A DNA stretch of 64,000 bases from Clavibacter michiganensis (GCF_002151125.1 NZ_MDJZ01000005.1:124001-188000), one strand, 5' to 3'; counted from the first letter of the stretch, positions 7,076 through 15,426 are shown. Program-made: numbers and translations. Notes: generated from the sequence alone by a model not told the origin.

Positions 7076-8425
7076 TCAGCCGCGCACGAGCCCCGCGAGC
7101 TCGGCCCGCGTGGACGCGCCCATCTTCCGCAGCAGGTTCGCGACGTGGAACTTCACCGTGTTCTCGCTGATCCCGAGGGTCGTCGCGATGGCGCGGTTGC
7201 GGGATCCGCCGGCGACGAGCGCGAGCACCTCCCGCTCGCGCGCGCTGAGCCCCGCCTCCCCCGCGGCGTCGAGGCCGGCGGCGGGCGCGTCGAGCGGCAG
7301 ACGGACGGCGATCTCGGATCCCCAGCCGGGCGTCGCGGTCACGTCGAGCGTGCCGTCGAGCGCGGCGACGCGGTCGGTGAGGCGGCGCAGCGCGTCGAGG
7401 TCGGCGGTGGTGGCGCCCGCGCCGTCGTCGCGGATCCCGACGAGCAGGTTGCTGCCGTCGCAGTCCCACTGGATGCGCACGCGCGTCACGTCCGGCTCCT
7501 CCACGAGCGCGAGCACGGCGCCGCGCACGATGGCGCGGCCGGCGTGCGCGACCTCGCCCGGGAGCGCGCGGCCGTCCACGGGCGGCTCGACGAACTGCAC
7601 GTCGAGGTCGCGGAACCGCACGAGCGGCCGGAGGTCGTCGCGGAGCCGAGCGAAGGCGCGGGCGACCGGCTCCTCGCCGAGCGAGCGGTCGCGGTCGCTC
7701 GCGGCGCGCAGCTCGACCATGGCATTGGTGGCGAGGTCGGCCGCCGTCTGGCGGGCCGCCGCGTCGCCCGTGCGGGAGGAGCGCAGCACCGCGAGGAGCG
7801 ACTCGAGCGTGGTGGCGTGCGCGTCGCCGAGCTCCGCGACCACGCGGGCGCGCTCCGACGACACCGCGCGCGCCTCCGCGAGGTAGGCCGGCGGCGCCGC
7901 GGCGACCTGCAGCCGGATCCCGTGGGCGACGCTCCGCCAGAGGGCGCGCACCAGCTCGCGGGCGGGGGGCACGTCGTCGTGGGCGGCGACCGGATCGACG
8001 AGGACGAGGAGCGCGCCCGTGTCGGCCCGCCACGCCGCCACCGTGCGGGGGCGGCCGCCGACGGGGTGCTCGACCGCCCAGGCGGCGTCGGCGTCGTCGG
8101 CGTCGGCGTCGGCGTCGTCGTCGACGTCGGCGTCGGCGAGGCTCGCGAGGATCCGGTCGAGCTCGGCGATGGTCACGTTCTCCACGACCTCGGCCTCACC
8201 CGCCTTCTTGCGCGGGCGGCCGGTGCAGTCCTCCGTGAAGATCACCAGGGCGCGGTGCGCGACCACGGGCTGCAGCAGCCGGGACAGGGCATCCGCCACC
8301 TCCTGCAGCGGCGCGGCGAGCGCGTCGTGGAGCCCGTCCAGGAGCGCGACGGCGTCGACGCCGGCGGCGAGCGCGGTGTCGACGGGACGGGCGGCGGGCG
8401 CGAGAGGGTGGGTCCGGGACGGCAT
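7076..8425 (-). CDS. LuxR-type regulator fused to a degenerate histidine-kinase core
   Basis: A 449-residue protein. The N-terminal part (about 1-185) has a leucine/alanine-rich region and an Asp-rich linker encoded by a GTC/GGC microsatellite. Residues about 188-230 look like a HisKA_3 dimerisation helix (SERARVVAELGDAHA), but the phosphoacceptor His of the usual ELHD is Gly200. A HATPase-like domain follows (RDDGAGA, then TPGWGSEIAVRLPL), ending in a NarL/LuxR helix-turn-helix (LSAREREVLALVAGG, then ISENTVKFHVANLLRKM). It thus seems to join an ATP-binding sensor core directly to DNA binding, without phosphotransfer. It is divergent from hxlB over a 120-base region with inverted repeats, so it probably controls the hxl genes and itself. 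Confidence 0.8.
   Translation of the reverse strand: MPSRTHPLAPAARPVDTALAAGVDAVALLDGLHDALAAPLQEVADALSRLLQPVVAHRALVIFTEDCTGRPRKKAGEAEVVENVTIAELDRILASLADADVDDDADADADDADAAWAVEHPVGGRPRTVAAWRADTGALLVLVDPVAAHDDVPPARELVRALWRSVAHGIRLQVAAAPPAYLAEARAVSSERARVVAELGDAHATTLESLLAVLRSSRTGDAAARQTAADLATNAMVELRAASDRDRSLGEEPVARAFARLRDDLRPLVRFRDLDVQFVEPPVDGRALPGEVAHAGRAIVRGAVLALVEEPDVTRVRIQWDCDGSNLLVGIRDDGAGATTADLDALRRLTDRVAALDGTLDVTATPGWGSEIAVRLPLDAPAAGLDAAGEAGLSAREREVLALVAGGSRNRAIATTLGISENTVKFHVANLLRKMGASTRAELAGLVRG
8083..8139. repeat. GTCGGC/GTC microsatellite inside the LuxR gene
   Basis: About 57 bases made almost only of GTC and GGC triplets. On the coding (minus) strand it encodes alternating Asp/Ala (DADVDDDADADADDADAA). 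It forms an acidic linker and could vary in length by replication slippage in whole triplets without breaking the frame. Confidence 0.75.
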
Positions 8426-8479
8426 CCGCCCACCGTACGCCCACCCGGATCCCGCCCCGGAGCGCGGGCGGCCTGCTCG

Positions 8480-8507
8480 GACGGGTAGGCGCATCCACCC
8501 GTCGGGT
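8480..8507. promoter_or_regulatory. Inverted repeats between the LuxR gene and hxlB
   Basis: GACGGGT (8480-8486) and ACCCGTC (8497-8503) form a perfect 7-base inverted repeat with a 10-base spacer. The right arm is also part of the palindrome ACCCG-T-CGGGT (8497-8507), giving three related half-sites in the 120-base divergent intergenic region. The position fits an operator for the adjacent LuxR-type regulator. This is a structural prediction only. Confidence 0.45.
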
Positions 8508-8545
8508 GGGCGACGCGTACCGTCCGCGGGGAGCACGATGATCAG

Positions 8546-9157
8546 GTGACCGACACGACGCCCGACCCCCGCCCGGCCGGCGACGCCTCCGTCGACGTGG
8601 CCGCCGCCCTCACGCTCATCGCCGACGAGAACGCCCGCGTCGCGCGCGCCCTCGCGGAGCCTCATCTCGCCGCGCGCCTCGACGAGGCCGCCCGCGTGAT
8701 CCGCGACGGCCGCCGCGTCTTCGCCCTCGGCGCCGGCCGCTCCGGCCTCGCGCTCCGCATGACCGCCATGCGGTTCATGCACCTGGGGCTCGACGCGCAC
8801 GTGGTCGGCGAGGCCACCTCGCCCGCCATCGAGGAGGGCGACGTCCTCCTGGTCGCGAGCGGATCCGGCACCACGGCCGGCATCGTCAGCGCCGCGCAGA
8901 CCGCGCACGACGTGGGAGCGCGCATCGTCGCGCTCACCACGGCCGACGACTCGCCGCTCGCCGACCTCGCCGACGTGACCGTGCTGATCCCCGCGGCCGC
9001 CAAGCAGGACCACGGCGGCACGGTCTCCGCGCAGTACGCGGGCGGGCTCTTCGAGCTCAGCGTCGCCCTCGTCGGCGACGCCGTGTTCCACGCGCTGTGG
9101 CAGGCGTCCGGCCTCTCGGCCGACGAGCTGTGGCCGCGTCACGCCAACCTCGAGTGA
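8546..9157 (+). CDS. hxlB: 6-phospho-3-hexuloisomerase
   Basis: A 203-residue SIS-fold isomerase that interconverts D-arabino-hex-3-ulose 6-phosphate and fructose 6-phosphate, the second step of the ribulose monophosphate pathway for formaldehyde fixation. The phosphosugar-binding signature is visible: ALGAGRSGLALRMTAMRFMHLG near residue 60 and VASGSGTTAGIVSAA near 105. Length and motifs fit the PHI family. It starts at a GTG directly after the divergent regulatory region and lies 59 bases before hxlA, so the two form an operon. In a soil or plant bacterium the pair may serve formaldehyde detoxification, or ribulose 5-phosphate supply by the reverse reaction. Confidence 0.92.
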   Translation: MTDTTPDPRPAGDASVDVAAALTLIADENARVARALAEPHLAARLDEAARVIRDGRRVFALGAGRSGLALRMTAMRFMHLGLDAHVVGEATSPAIEEGDVLLVASGSGTTAGIVSAAQTAHDVGARIVALTTADDSPLADLADVTVLIPAAAKQDHGGTVSAQYAGGLFELSVALVGDAVFHALWQASGLSADELWPRHANLE

Positions 9158-9216
9158 CCGACGGTCACCCGATCCCCCACCACCACGACACGCATCACGA
9201 CAGGAAGAGGAACCAC

Positions 9217-9840
9217 ATGAAGCTCCAGGTAGCCATGGACGTGCTCACGACGAAGGACGCGCTCGAGCTGGCCGGCAAGGCCGCGCCGCACGTCGACATC
9301 ATCGAGCTGGGCACGCCGCTCATCAAGGCCGAGGGCCTCTCCGCGATCACCGCGATCAAGGAGGCGCACCCCGACAAGATCGTCTTCGCCGACCTGAAGA
9401 CGATGGACGCCGGTGAGCTCGAGGCCGACATCGCGTTCTCCGCGGGCGCCGACCTCGTCACCGTCCTCGGCGTCGCGGGCGACAGCACCATCGCGGGCGC
9501 CGTCAAGGCCGCCAAGAAGCACGGCAAGGGCATCGTCGTCGACCTCATCGGCGTCCCCGACAAGGCGAAGCGCGCGAAGGAGGTCACCGAGCTCGGGGCC
9601 GAGTTCGTGGAGATGCACGCGGGCCTCGACGAGCAGGCGGAGGACGGCTACACGTTCGGCGACCTGCTGGAGGCCGGCAAGGCGTCGGGCGTCAAGTTCT
9701 CCGTCGCGGGCGGCGTGAAGCCCGGCACCATCGGCGACGTGCAGGACGCGGGCGCCGTGGTCGCCGTCGCGGGCGGCGCGATCTACTCGGCCGACGACCC
9801 GGCCGCGGCCGCCGCCGAGCTGCGGGCCGCGATCCGCTGA
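9217..9840 (+). CDS. hxlA: 3-hexulose-6-phosphate synthase
   Basis: A 207-residue TIM-barrel enzyme of the orotidine-phosphate-decarboxylase superfamily. It condenses formaldehyde with ribulose 5-phosphate to hexulose 6-phosphate. The family signatures are clear: MDVLTTKDALEL at the start, IIELGTPLIKAEG, FADLKTMDAGELEAD (Mg/substrate Asp-x-Lys-x-x-Asp), and VAGGVKPGTI in the phosphate-binding loop. ATG 9217 follows an AGGAAGAGG ribosome site. Codon use is strongly biased toward optimal GC-rich codons, suggesting high expression. It is the last gene of the hxlBA unit, followed by a strong terminator. Confidence 0.95.
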   Translation: MKLQVAMDVLTTKDALELAGKAAPHVDIIELGTPLIKAEGLSAITAIKEAHPDKIVFADLKTMDAGELEADIAFSAGADLVTVLGVAGDSTIAGAVKAAKKHGKGIVVDLIGVPDKAKRAKEVTELGAEFVEMHAGLDEQAEDGYTFGDLLEAGKASGVKFSVAGGVKPGTIGDVQDAGAVVAVAGGAIYSADDPAAAAAELRAAIR

Positions 9841-9855
9841 TCCACCCGCATCGCC

Positions 9856-9901
9856 ACGAGCGCCGCGCACCTCCGTCTCCGGACGGGTGCGCGGCGCTCG
9901 T
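9856..9901 (+). terminator. Terminator after hxlA
   Basis: ACGAGCGCCGCGCACC pairs with GGTGCGCGGCGCTCGT (16 bases) around an inner CGTC/GACG stem with a TCCG loop. It stands 15 bases after the hxlA stop and separates it from the convergent epimerase gene. It is followed by a G-run, not a T-tract. Confidence 0.75.
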
Positions 9902-9920
9902 GCGTGGGGGGGGAGCGGGG

Positions 9921-10934
9921 TCAGCGCAGGGCCGCGATGGCCGCGAGCTCCTCGTCGCGCGTGAGGCCGGATGCGCGCGGCCGGTCGAGCCCGCGCTCCC
10001 GCTCGTCCGCGAGCACGTCGCGCATCGTCTCGGCGAGCGGTCGGCGCGTGGCTCCGAGGGCGCGGATCCCCGCGTCGCTCCTCGCCATGAAGCCGGCCGC
10101 CTCGCGCGGCAGCCAGAACGGCAGGGACCTCGGGCCCGCCCAGTGCCGCACGTCCGCGGCGGCCAGCTGCTCGTCCGTCGCCACCACGCGCGCACCCGTG
10201 GATCCCGCGGCCTCCGCCGCCAGGTCCAGCACGTCGGCCAGCGGCACGCTCTCGCCCACCGCGTCGACGACGCCGTCGAGCACCCGCAGGCCGACGGCGA
10301 CGAGCAGCTCGGCGAGGTCGCGCGCGTCGATCGCCTGGGAGCGGCGGCCGGTCGCGTCGGGGACGAGCACGGGCCCGTCGCCCGCGAGCGCGAACCGGGC
10401 CGGCCAGTATCCGAAGCGGTCGCTGTCGTCGCCGGGCCCGACGACGAGGCCGGGGCGCACGATCATCCGCCGCCCGGCGAGCGCCGCGGTCACCGCGCGC
10501 TCGGCCGCCACCTTCGCCTGGCCGTACTCCTCGAGGTCCACGGGCTCCACGAGCGCCGCGTGCTCGTCGTCGCCGGGATCCGCGACGGACGCGTACACGG
10601 ACACCGTGCTCACGAGGGTCCAGTGCCGGGCCCGGTCGGCGAGCGCCGCGACCGCGCCGCGCGCGTGCTCCGCGGACGACGTGAGGTCCACGACCTCGTC
10701 CCACTCCATGCCCGCCACCTCGTCGTAGGCGTCCGGCCGGTCGCGGTCGGCCGCGACGAAGCGCGTGCCCGCGGGGGCGGATCCGCCGGTGCCGCGCGCG
10801 AGGCACGTCACCCGGTCGCCGCGCGCCGCGAGCCGCTCCGCGACGAGCCCGCCGATCCACGCCGTGCCGCCGAGGACGAGCACGTCGCGCGGCCCCGGCG
10901 ACGCGGTGCCCGGGACTGTGCCCGCACCGCTCAC
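9921..10934 (-). CDS. NAD-dependent epimerase/dehydratase-like protein
   Basis: A 337-residue Rossmann-fold protein of the extended SDR family. The nucleotide-binding loop VLVLGGTAWIGGLVAERL is at about residues 16-33, LVSTVSVYA corresponds to the catalytic Ser region, and EEYGQAKVAAE gives the YxxxK pair. The C-terminal half is substrate-binding and resembles plant CSP41/isoflavone-reductase-like epimerases. The GTG start overlaps the stop of the upstream small gene by four bases (GTGA), indicating translational coupling. Substrate unknown. Confidence 0.85.
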   Translation of the reverse strand: MSGAGTVPGTASPGPRDVLVLGGTAWIGGLVAERLAARGDRVTCLARGTGGSAPAGTRFVAADRDRPDAYDEVAGMEWDEVVDLTSSAEHARGAVAALADRARHWTLVSTVSVYASVADPGDDEHAALVEPVDLEEYGQAKVAAERAVTAALAGRRMIVRPGLVVGPGDDSDRFGYWPARFALAGDGPVLVPDATGRRSQAIDARDLAELLVAVGLRVLDGVVDAVGESVPLADVLDLAAEAAGSTGARVVATDEQLAAADVRHWAGPRSLPFWLPREAAGFMARSDAGIRALGATRRPLAETMRDVLADERERGLDRPRASGLTRDEELAAIAALR

Positions 10935-11140
10935 GACTCGCGCGCGGGCGTCGTCTTCCCGGGCCGCACCGAGGCCGTGTCGGCGACGTCGATCCGCGTC
11001 ACGCCGCCCTCCTGCTCGGTCACGTCGACGCGCTTCGCCGCGTCCGACTCGACCGCCTTGGGCGCCGCCGTCAGCTGCTCGTGCCGCTTCTCGTCGAAGT
11101 CGCGGGTCTCGTCGTGCTCCTGGTCCGGGTCCTGCTGCAT
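10931..11140 (-). CDS. Small acidic hypothetical protein
   Basis: A 69-residue soluble, charged protein (MQQDPDQEHDETRDFDEKRH at the start) without hydrophobic segments. It is likely disordered in the first third, with a VTRIDVAD beta-like stretch near residue 50. ATG 11140 is the only sensible start, and its TGA overlaps the epimerase GTG start, supporting it as a real gene. I do not recognise the family. It is divergent from the CPBP protease gene (120 bases apart). Confidence 0.65.
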   Translation of the reverse strand: MQQDPDQEHDETRDFDEKRHEQLTAAPKAVESDAAKRVDVTEQEGGVTRIDVADTASVRPGKTTPARES

Positions 11141-11260
11141 GGCTGCGCCTCTCGTCCCGTCCACCGTACGCGGCGGGGAGCGCCGGTCCGCCGCCCTCCG
11201 CCGCGCGCCCTCCGCCATCGGGTGGATCCCCGCGCGCCCCGCTCCGCGTACCGTGGCGGC

Positions 11261-12418
11261 ATGAGCGCACAGGAGCCGACCGTCCCCGATCCCGCCCCGG
11301 CCCCCGGCCCCCCGGTCGCCCCGCCCGTCGTCCCCGGTGCCCCGGCTGCCCCCGCGGCGTCCGCGATGCCCGGCGCCCCGACCCCGTTCCCGCCCGCGCT
11401 CCCGCCGCTGCCCGAGCGCCCGCCCGTCCCGTACCACCACGGCCTCCGCGACGCCGGCGGCCCCTGGCGCGGGATCCTCGCGCTCGTCCTCTTCGGCGTC
11501 GCGTTCCTCGTCCTCTCGCTCGTCTTCGGCGGCGCCGCGATCCTCATCGAGATCCTCACGGGCCGCATGGACCCCGCCGACGAGGCGTCCCTCACGACCA
11601 TGACGCCCATCGTGCTGCTCGCCACGAACCTGTCGCTGGCCGCCCTCATCCCCGTCTCGATGCTGCTGCAGCGCTGGCTCTTCGGCGTGCGGATGGGCGC
11701 CATGTCCTCCATCGCCGGCCGCTTCCGCTGGCGCTGGTTCGGCCGCGCCGCGCTCGTGATGGTGCCCGTGTTCCTCGTCTACATCGGCGTCACGTTCGCG
11801 CTCGACCCGTCGGGCGAGGTCCGGTTCGACGGCGAGGTCGTGCTCTACCTCGCGATCGTGCTCCTCACCACGCCGCTGCAGTCCGCCGGCGAGGAGTACG
11901 GCTTCCGGGGCCTCATCCAGCGCTCGGTCGGATCCTGGTTCCGCAACGCCTCCGTCGCCCTCGTCGTCGGCGCGGTCGTCTCCGGCTCGCTGTTCGCGCT
12001 CGCCCACTTCGCCGCGGACCCGTGGCTCATCGCCTACTACTTCGTCTTCGGCCTGTCGGCGACCCTGTCCGCGCGGCTCACGGGCGGCCTCGAGGCGCCC
12101 GTGCTGATCCACGCGCTCAACAACACGCTGCTGTTCATCCCCACCGTGATCCTCGGCCAGATGTCGCAGAGCTTCGACCGCAGCGCGGGCACCGGCGGCC
12201 CGTTCATGCTGCTGCCGATGGCGGTCGTGCTCGGATCCGCGCTCCTCACCGGCTGGTGGGCGCGACGTCGCCGCGTGGAGACGTTGGCGCCCCGCCCGCT
12301 CACCGCGAAGGAGGAGCGGCGGGAGCGGGAGCGGGCGTGGTGGGAGCAGGAGCGGCAGCGGCAGGCGTCGCTCGCCGCATGGCCCGCGCCCACAGCCCCG
12401 GGGACTCCGTCGGCTTGA
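11261..12418 (+). CDS. CPBP-family intramembrane glutamic endopeptidase
   Basis: A 385-residue membrane protein. Residues 1-50 form a Pro/Ala-rich cytosolic leader, then come about eight transmembrane segments. The CPBP (Abi, Rce1-like) motifs are present: EEYGFRG (EExxxR) at about 210-216, the LAHFA motif with the second metal/catalytic His, and the HALNN motif near 285. The tail is highly charged (EERRERERAWWEQERQRQ). Family members process prenylated proteins or act in bacteriocin self-immunity and stress signalling; the substrate here is unknown. Its 3' end overlaps the convergent acetyltransferase gene by 119 bases. Confidence 0.85.
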   Translation: MSAQEPTVPDPAPAPGPPVAPPVVPGAPAAPAASAMPGAPTPFPPALPPLPERPPVPYHHGLRDAGGPWRGILALVLFGVAFLVLSLVFGGAAILIEILTGRMDPADEASLTTMTPIVLLATNLSLAALIPVSMLLQRWLFGVRMGAMSSIAGRFRWRWFGRAALVMVPVFLVYIGVTFALDPSGEVRFDGEVVLYLAIVLLTTPLQSAGEEYGFRGLIQRSVGSWFRNASVALVVGAVVSGSLFALAHFAADPWLIAYYFVFGLSATLSARLTGGLEAPVLIHALNNTLLFIPTVILGQMSQSFDRSAGTGGPFMLLPMAVVLGSALLTGWWARRRRVETLAPRPLTAKEERRERERAWWEQERQRQASLAAWPAPTAPGTPSA

Positions 12419-12989
12419 GCGTGAGCTGCATGGTGACGGTGCCGAGCCAGCGCCCGAACTTCCAGCCCACGCGCCCCATGCGCCCGCTCTCCGTGAAGCC
12501 GAGCGAGGCGTGCAGCCGGATCGAGGCGTCGGCGCCCTGGTCGGCGATGACCGCGATCACCTCGCGGATCCGCGCCTCGCGGCACGCCGCGACGAGCGCC
12601 TCCAGCAGGGCGCGCCCGAGGCCCTTGCCCGTCGACGCGGCGCCGAGGTAGATCGAGTCCTCCACCGTGGTCCGCGACGAGCGCCGGTTGCCGACCGGCT
12701 CGACGAGCGCGTAGCCGAGCACCTGCCCGGACGGCGAGACGGCGACGAGGAACGGCATGCCCATCCGCTCGAGCTGGCCGAACCGGCCGCGCCACCGGGC
12801 GAGCGTCATGCGCGTCTCGTCGAAGGTGACGGTGCTGTTCATGACGTAGTGGTTGTAGATCTCGCGGATGTCCGGGAGGTCGGAGGCCGTCGCGGGCCGG
12901 ATCTCGTACGAGAACACGGGCACGGGCGGCGCGGGCTTCCGGAGGTGGGCGGGCAGGCGGCGCCTCCGCTGGTATTCCTCCTCGAGCAT
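12300..12989 (-). CDS. GNAT N-acetyltransferase (phosphinothricin-acetyltransferase-like)
   Basis: A 229-residue acetyl-CoA-dependent N-acetyltransferase. After a basic leader (LEEEYQRRRRLPAHLRK) the GNAT fold starts at IRPATASDLPDI; IYNHYVMNSTVTFDE and the acetyl-CoA loop STGKGLGRALLEAL match the PAT/MddA subfamily, which acetylates phosphinothricin, methionine sulfone or similar. The Pro/Ala-rich tail of about 40 residues lies entirely in the overlap with the convergent CPBP gene, so the functional domain ends before it. It is last in the probable S51-ung-GNAT operon. Confidence 0.82.
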   Translation of the reverse strand: MLEEEYQRRRRLPAHLRKPAPPVPVFSYEIRPATASDLPDIREIYNHYVMNSTVTFDETRMTLARWRGRFGQLERMGMPFLVAVSPSGQVLGYALVEPVGNRRSSRTTVEDSIYLGAASTGKGLGRALLEALVAACREARIREVIAVIADQGADASIRLHASLGFTESGRMGRVGWKFGRWLGTVTMQLTLKPTESPGLWARAMRRATPAAAAPAPTTPAPAPAAPPSR

Positions 12990-13041
12990 GCCGCGATCCT
13001 ACGGGGACGGCCGTGCGCGCGGCCGGATCGGATCGCGCCGC

Positions 13042-13728
13042 TCAGAGCCGCCAGTCGACGGGATCCGCGCCCTGCTCCACGAGGAGCGCGTCCGCCCGGC
13101 TGAACGGCCTCGAGCCGAAGAACCCGCGGGACGCCGACAGCGGGCTCGGGTGCACGGAGGTGATCGACGGCACGGGCGCGAGCAGCGGCGCGAGCGATCC
13201 CGCGTCCTTGCCCCAGAGGATCGCGACGAGCGGGCCGCCGCGCGCCGCCAGCCCGCGGATGGCGCACTCGGTCACGGCCTCCCAGCCCTTGCCGCGGTGC
13301 GAGGCGGGCGCGCCCGGCCGCACCGTGAGCACGCGGTTGAGGAGCAGCACGCCGCTCCGGGTCCACGCGGTGAGGTCGCCGTGCTCGGGGGTGGGGATCC
13401 CGAGGTCGTCCCGCAGCTCGCGGTGGATGTTGACGAGGCTCCGCGGCACGGGCCGCACGTCGGGCTCGACCGAGAAGGACAGGCCGACGGGGTGGCCGGG
13501 CGTGGGGTACGGATCCTGCCCGACGATGAGCACGCGCACGTCGGCGAGGGGCTGCTGGAACGCGCGCAGCACGCGATCCCCGGCGGGCAGGTAGGGGCGG
13601 CCGGCGGCGACCTCGGCGCGCAGCCACTCCCCCATCCGCGCGATGTCGTCGGCGACCGGCGCGAGCACCTCGGCCCATCCGGCGTCCATGAGGCCGCGCT
13701 CGACGAGCTCGGGCAGGGTCAGCGCCAC
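13042..13728 (-). CDS. ung: Uracil-DNA glycosylase (family 1)
   Basis: A 228-residue base-excision repair enzyme that removes uracil from DNA. The water-activating motif GQDPYPTPG (about residue 69), the uracil-contacting [15 protein letters not shown], and the minor-groove loop [14 protein letters not shown] are all intact. The length is normal. GTG start at 13728, ten bases after the stop of the S51-like gene, so probably co-transcribed with it. Confidence 0.96.
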   Translation of the reverse strand: MALTLPELVERGLMDAGWAEVLAPVADDIARMGEWLRAEVAAGRPYLPAGDRVLRAFQQPLADVRVLIVGQDPYPTPGHPVGLSFSVEPDVRPVPRSLVNIHRELRDDLGIPTPEHGDLTAWTRSGVLLLNRVLTVRPGAPASHRGKGWEAVTECAIRGLAARGGPLVAILWGKDAGSLAPLLAPVPSITSVHPSPLSASRGFFGSRPFSRADALLVEQGADPVDWRL

Positions 13729-13738
13729 GGGCGGCGGA

Positions 13739-14461
13739 TCAGGACGCGCCGGCGGAGCTGACGGTGACGCCCGTCTCCGAGCCGATGACGGACCAGACGC
13801 TGCCGCGCCCCTCGACGACCAGCTGGCCCTCGCCCACGATGAGCACGGTGCCCTCGTCGACGGCGACGCCGCCCTCGACGAGACCGGCCTCGGTCGCGGC
13901 GATGAGCCGGGTGAGGGTGCCCCGCTGGGCGGCGTGCACGTCGACCGCGACGTCGATGAGGCCGATGCCCTGTTCGACGGTGACCTCGTCGAGGTCCTCG
14001 CTCGCGGACTCCTGCACGACCTCGACGTCGCCGATGCGCCAGCCGCCGACGATGGCGGTCTCGGCGGCGACCGCGGCGCCCGCGGAGAAGCCGAGGTACG
14101 GGACCCCGGCGGTGACCTGGCGGCGGATCTCGCCGAAGACGGGCTCGAGCGCCTGGCGGTACGCGGGGGTCAGGCCGCCGCCGACGACGATGCCGTCCAC
14201 GTCCTGCAGCTGGGCGACCTCGATGGATCCGCCCTCCGGCGCGAGCACCGCGACCGGCTCGCAGGCGCCCGCGGCACGCAGCGCCGCCGCGTACTGGTCG
14301 AACCACTCGGCACCCAGGCCGTCGTGGACCAGGACCACGGCGATGCGGGCCGGCTCCAACCGGGCGGCATCGGTCGCCCTCGTCGTCGCCTCGGACAGGA
14401 ACCGCGCGAGGAGGGGGGTGTCGTCATCCGACAGGCCGCCTCCGACCAGGTGAACACTCAC
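13739..14461 (-). CDS. Peptidase S51 / cyanophycinase-like protein
   Basis: A 240-residue protein of the class-I-glutamine-amidotransferase-like fold. The nucleophile elbow [11 protein letters not shown] matches the S51 (PepE/cyanophycinase) Ser pattern, and [14 protein letters not shown] corresponds to the DxHxxxRGRxxRL motif of cyanophycinases. An early [12 protein letters not shown] segment fits the family start, so I chose the GTG at 14461 over upstream starts that would run through the tRNA terminator. It probably hydrolyses an Asp-containing dipeptide or isopeptide bond. First gene of the run S51-ung-GNAT. Confidence 0.78.
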   Translation of the reverse strand: MSVHLVGGGLSDDDTPLLARFLSEATTRATDAARLEPARIAVVLVHDGLGAEWFDQYAAALRAAGACEPVAVLAPEGGSIEVAQLQDVDGIVVGGGLTPAYRQALEPVFGEIRRQVTAGVPYLGFSAGAAVAAETAIVGGWRIGDVEVVQESASEDLDEVTVEQGIGLIDVAVDVHAAQRGTLTRLIAATEAGLVEGGVAVDEGTVLIVGEGQLVVEGRGSVWSVIGSETGVTVSSAGAS

Positions 14462-14525
14462 CCCTCGACGGTACAGGGCCGGGCCGTGCGCCCGAGCCCT
14501 TCGGAGGCGACGCCGGAGAAGACAC

Positions 14526-14559
14526 GAGCCCGGCACCTCCGTGAGGAGGTGCCGGGCTC
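14526..14559 (-). terminator. Terminator after tRNA-Glu
   Basis: A perfect 15-base stem GAGCCCGGCACCTCC / GGAGGTGCCGGGCTC with a GTGA loop. It lies 17 bases beyond the 3' end of tRNA-Glu in its direction of transcription, and upstream of the S51-like gene. Confidence 0.8.
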
Positions 14560-14576
14560 ATGGTGCACTGCGTCTG

Positions 14577-14649
14577 TGACCCCAACCGGATTCGAACCGG
14601 TGTTACCGCCGTGAGAGGGCGGTGTCCTAGGCCGCTAAACGATGGGGCC
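14577..14649 (-). tRNA. tRNA-Glu (anticodon CTC)
   Basis: A 73-base cloverleaf on the minus strand: acceptor GGCCCCA with TGGGGTC (one G-U pair) and discriminator A; D-arm TTTAGCGGCCTAGGA; anticodon loop CTCTCAC with anticodon CTC; T-arm CCGGTTCGAATCCGG. No CCA is encoded. The terminator at 14526-14559 follows. Confidence 0.95.
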
Positions 14650-14787
14650 GTTTTTGCAACTCGTCGAGTATGCCACAGCGCGCACAGCCCGACCAAATCG
14701 AGCCCCGACCGGGCCGGATCCGCCCGCCGCGAGGAGGGATCGCGCGCCGGTTTGCCCCCGCCGCCTCGACGGTGTTGGCTCCTCATC

Positions 14788-15426
14788 ATGCGATTGACGA
14801 AGCTCGAGCACGCCGCCCTGGTCCTGGAACTCTCGGGGCGCAAGCTCTTCATCGACCCGGGCTCCTTCACCACGCCCATCACCGAGGCGATGAACGCCGA
14901 CGCCATCGTCATCACGCACGAGCACCCGGACCACTGGACCCCCGAGCAGCTGAAGCGGATCCTCGACAAGAACGAGGGCGTCCCCATCTACGCACCCGAG
15001 GGCGTCGCCGCCGCCGCGGACGGCTTCGACGTCACGGTCGTGCACGCGGGCGACACGATCGAGGTCGGCGGCTTCACGCTGCGCTTCTTCGGCGGCGCGC
15101 ACGCCGTGATCCACGAGTCGATCCCCGTGGTCGACAACCTGGGCGTGCTGGTGAACGGCACGCTCTACTACGCGGGCGACTCCTTCGTCGTCCCCGAGGG
15201 CGTCGAGGTCGACCTGCTCGCCGCTCCCGCGGGCGCGCCGTGGCTGAAGATCAGCGAGTCCATCGACTACGTCCTCGCCGTCGCGCCCCGCCGCGCGTTC
15301 CCCACGCACGAGATGGTGCTCTCGGCCGCGGGCAAGACCATGTCGAACGCACGGCTGCAGTGGGCGACGGAGCAGGGCGGCGGCGAGTTCCACGCCCTCG
15401 AGCCCGGCGATAGCATCGACCTCTAG
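14788..15426 (+). CDS. Metallo-beta-lactamase-fold hydrolase (UlaG-like)
   Basis: A 212-residue cytoplasmic MBL-fold enzyme. The metal motif THEHPDHW (HxHxDH) is at about residues 53-60; further ligands appear as FGGAHAVIHES and YYAGDSFVV (Asp). The compact size and opening MRLTKLEHAALVLE match the UlaG/YcbX-like Zn-dependent group (PF13483). Reaction unknown: lactone or phosphodiester hydrolysis is typical. It follows a tRNA region and precedes a small membrane gene by 42 bases in the same direction. Confidence 0.87.
   Translation: MRLTKLEHAALVLELSGRKLFIDPGSFTTPITEAMNADAIVITHEHPDHWTPEQLKRILDKNEGVPIYAPEGVAAAADGFDVTVVHAGDTIEVGGFTLRFFGGAHAVIHESIPVVDNLGVLVNGTLYYAGDSFVVPEGVEVDLLAAPAGAPWLKISESIDYVLAVAPRRAFPTHEMVLSAAGKTMSNARLQWATEQGGGEFHALEPGDSIDL

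Noticed and set aside
8083-8139. CRISPR-like repeats
   Set aside because: Only short triplet repeats with no spacers, inside a coding region; no CRISPR array or cas gene was seen in the window.
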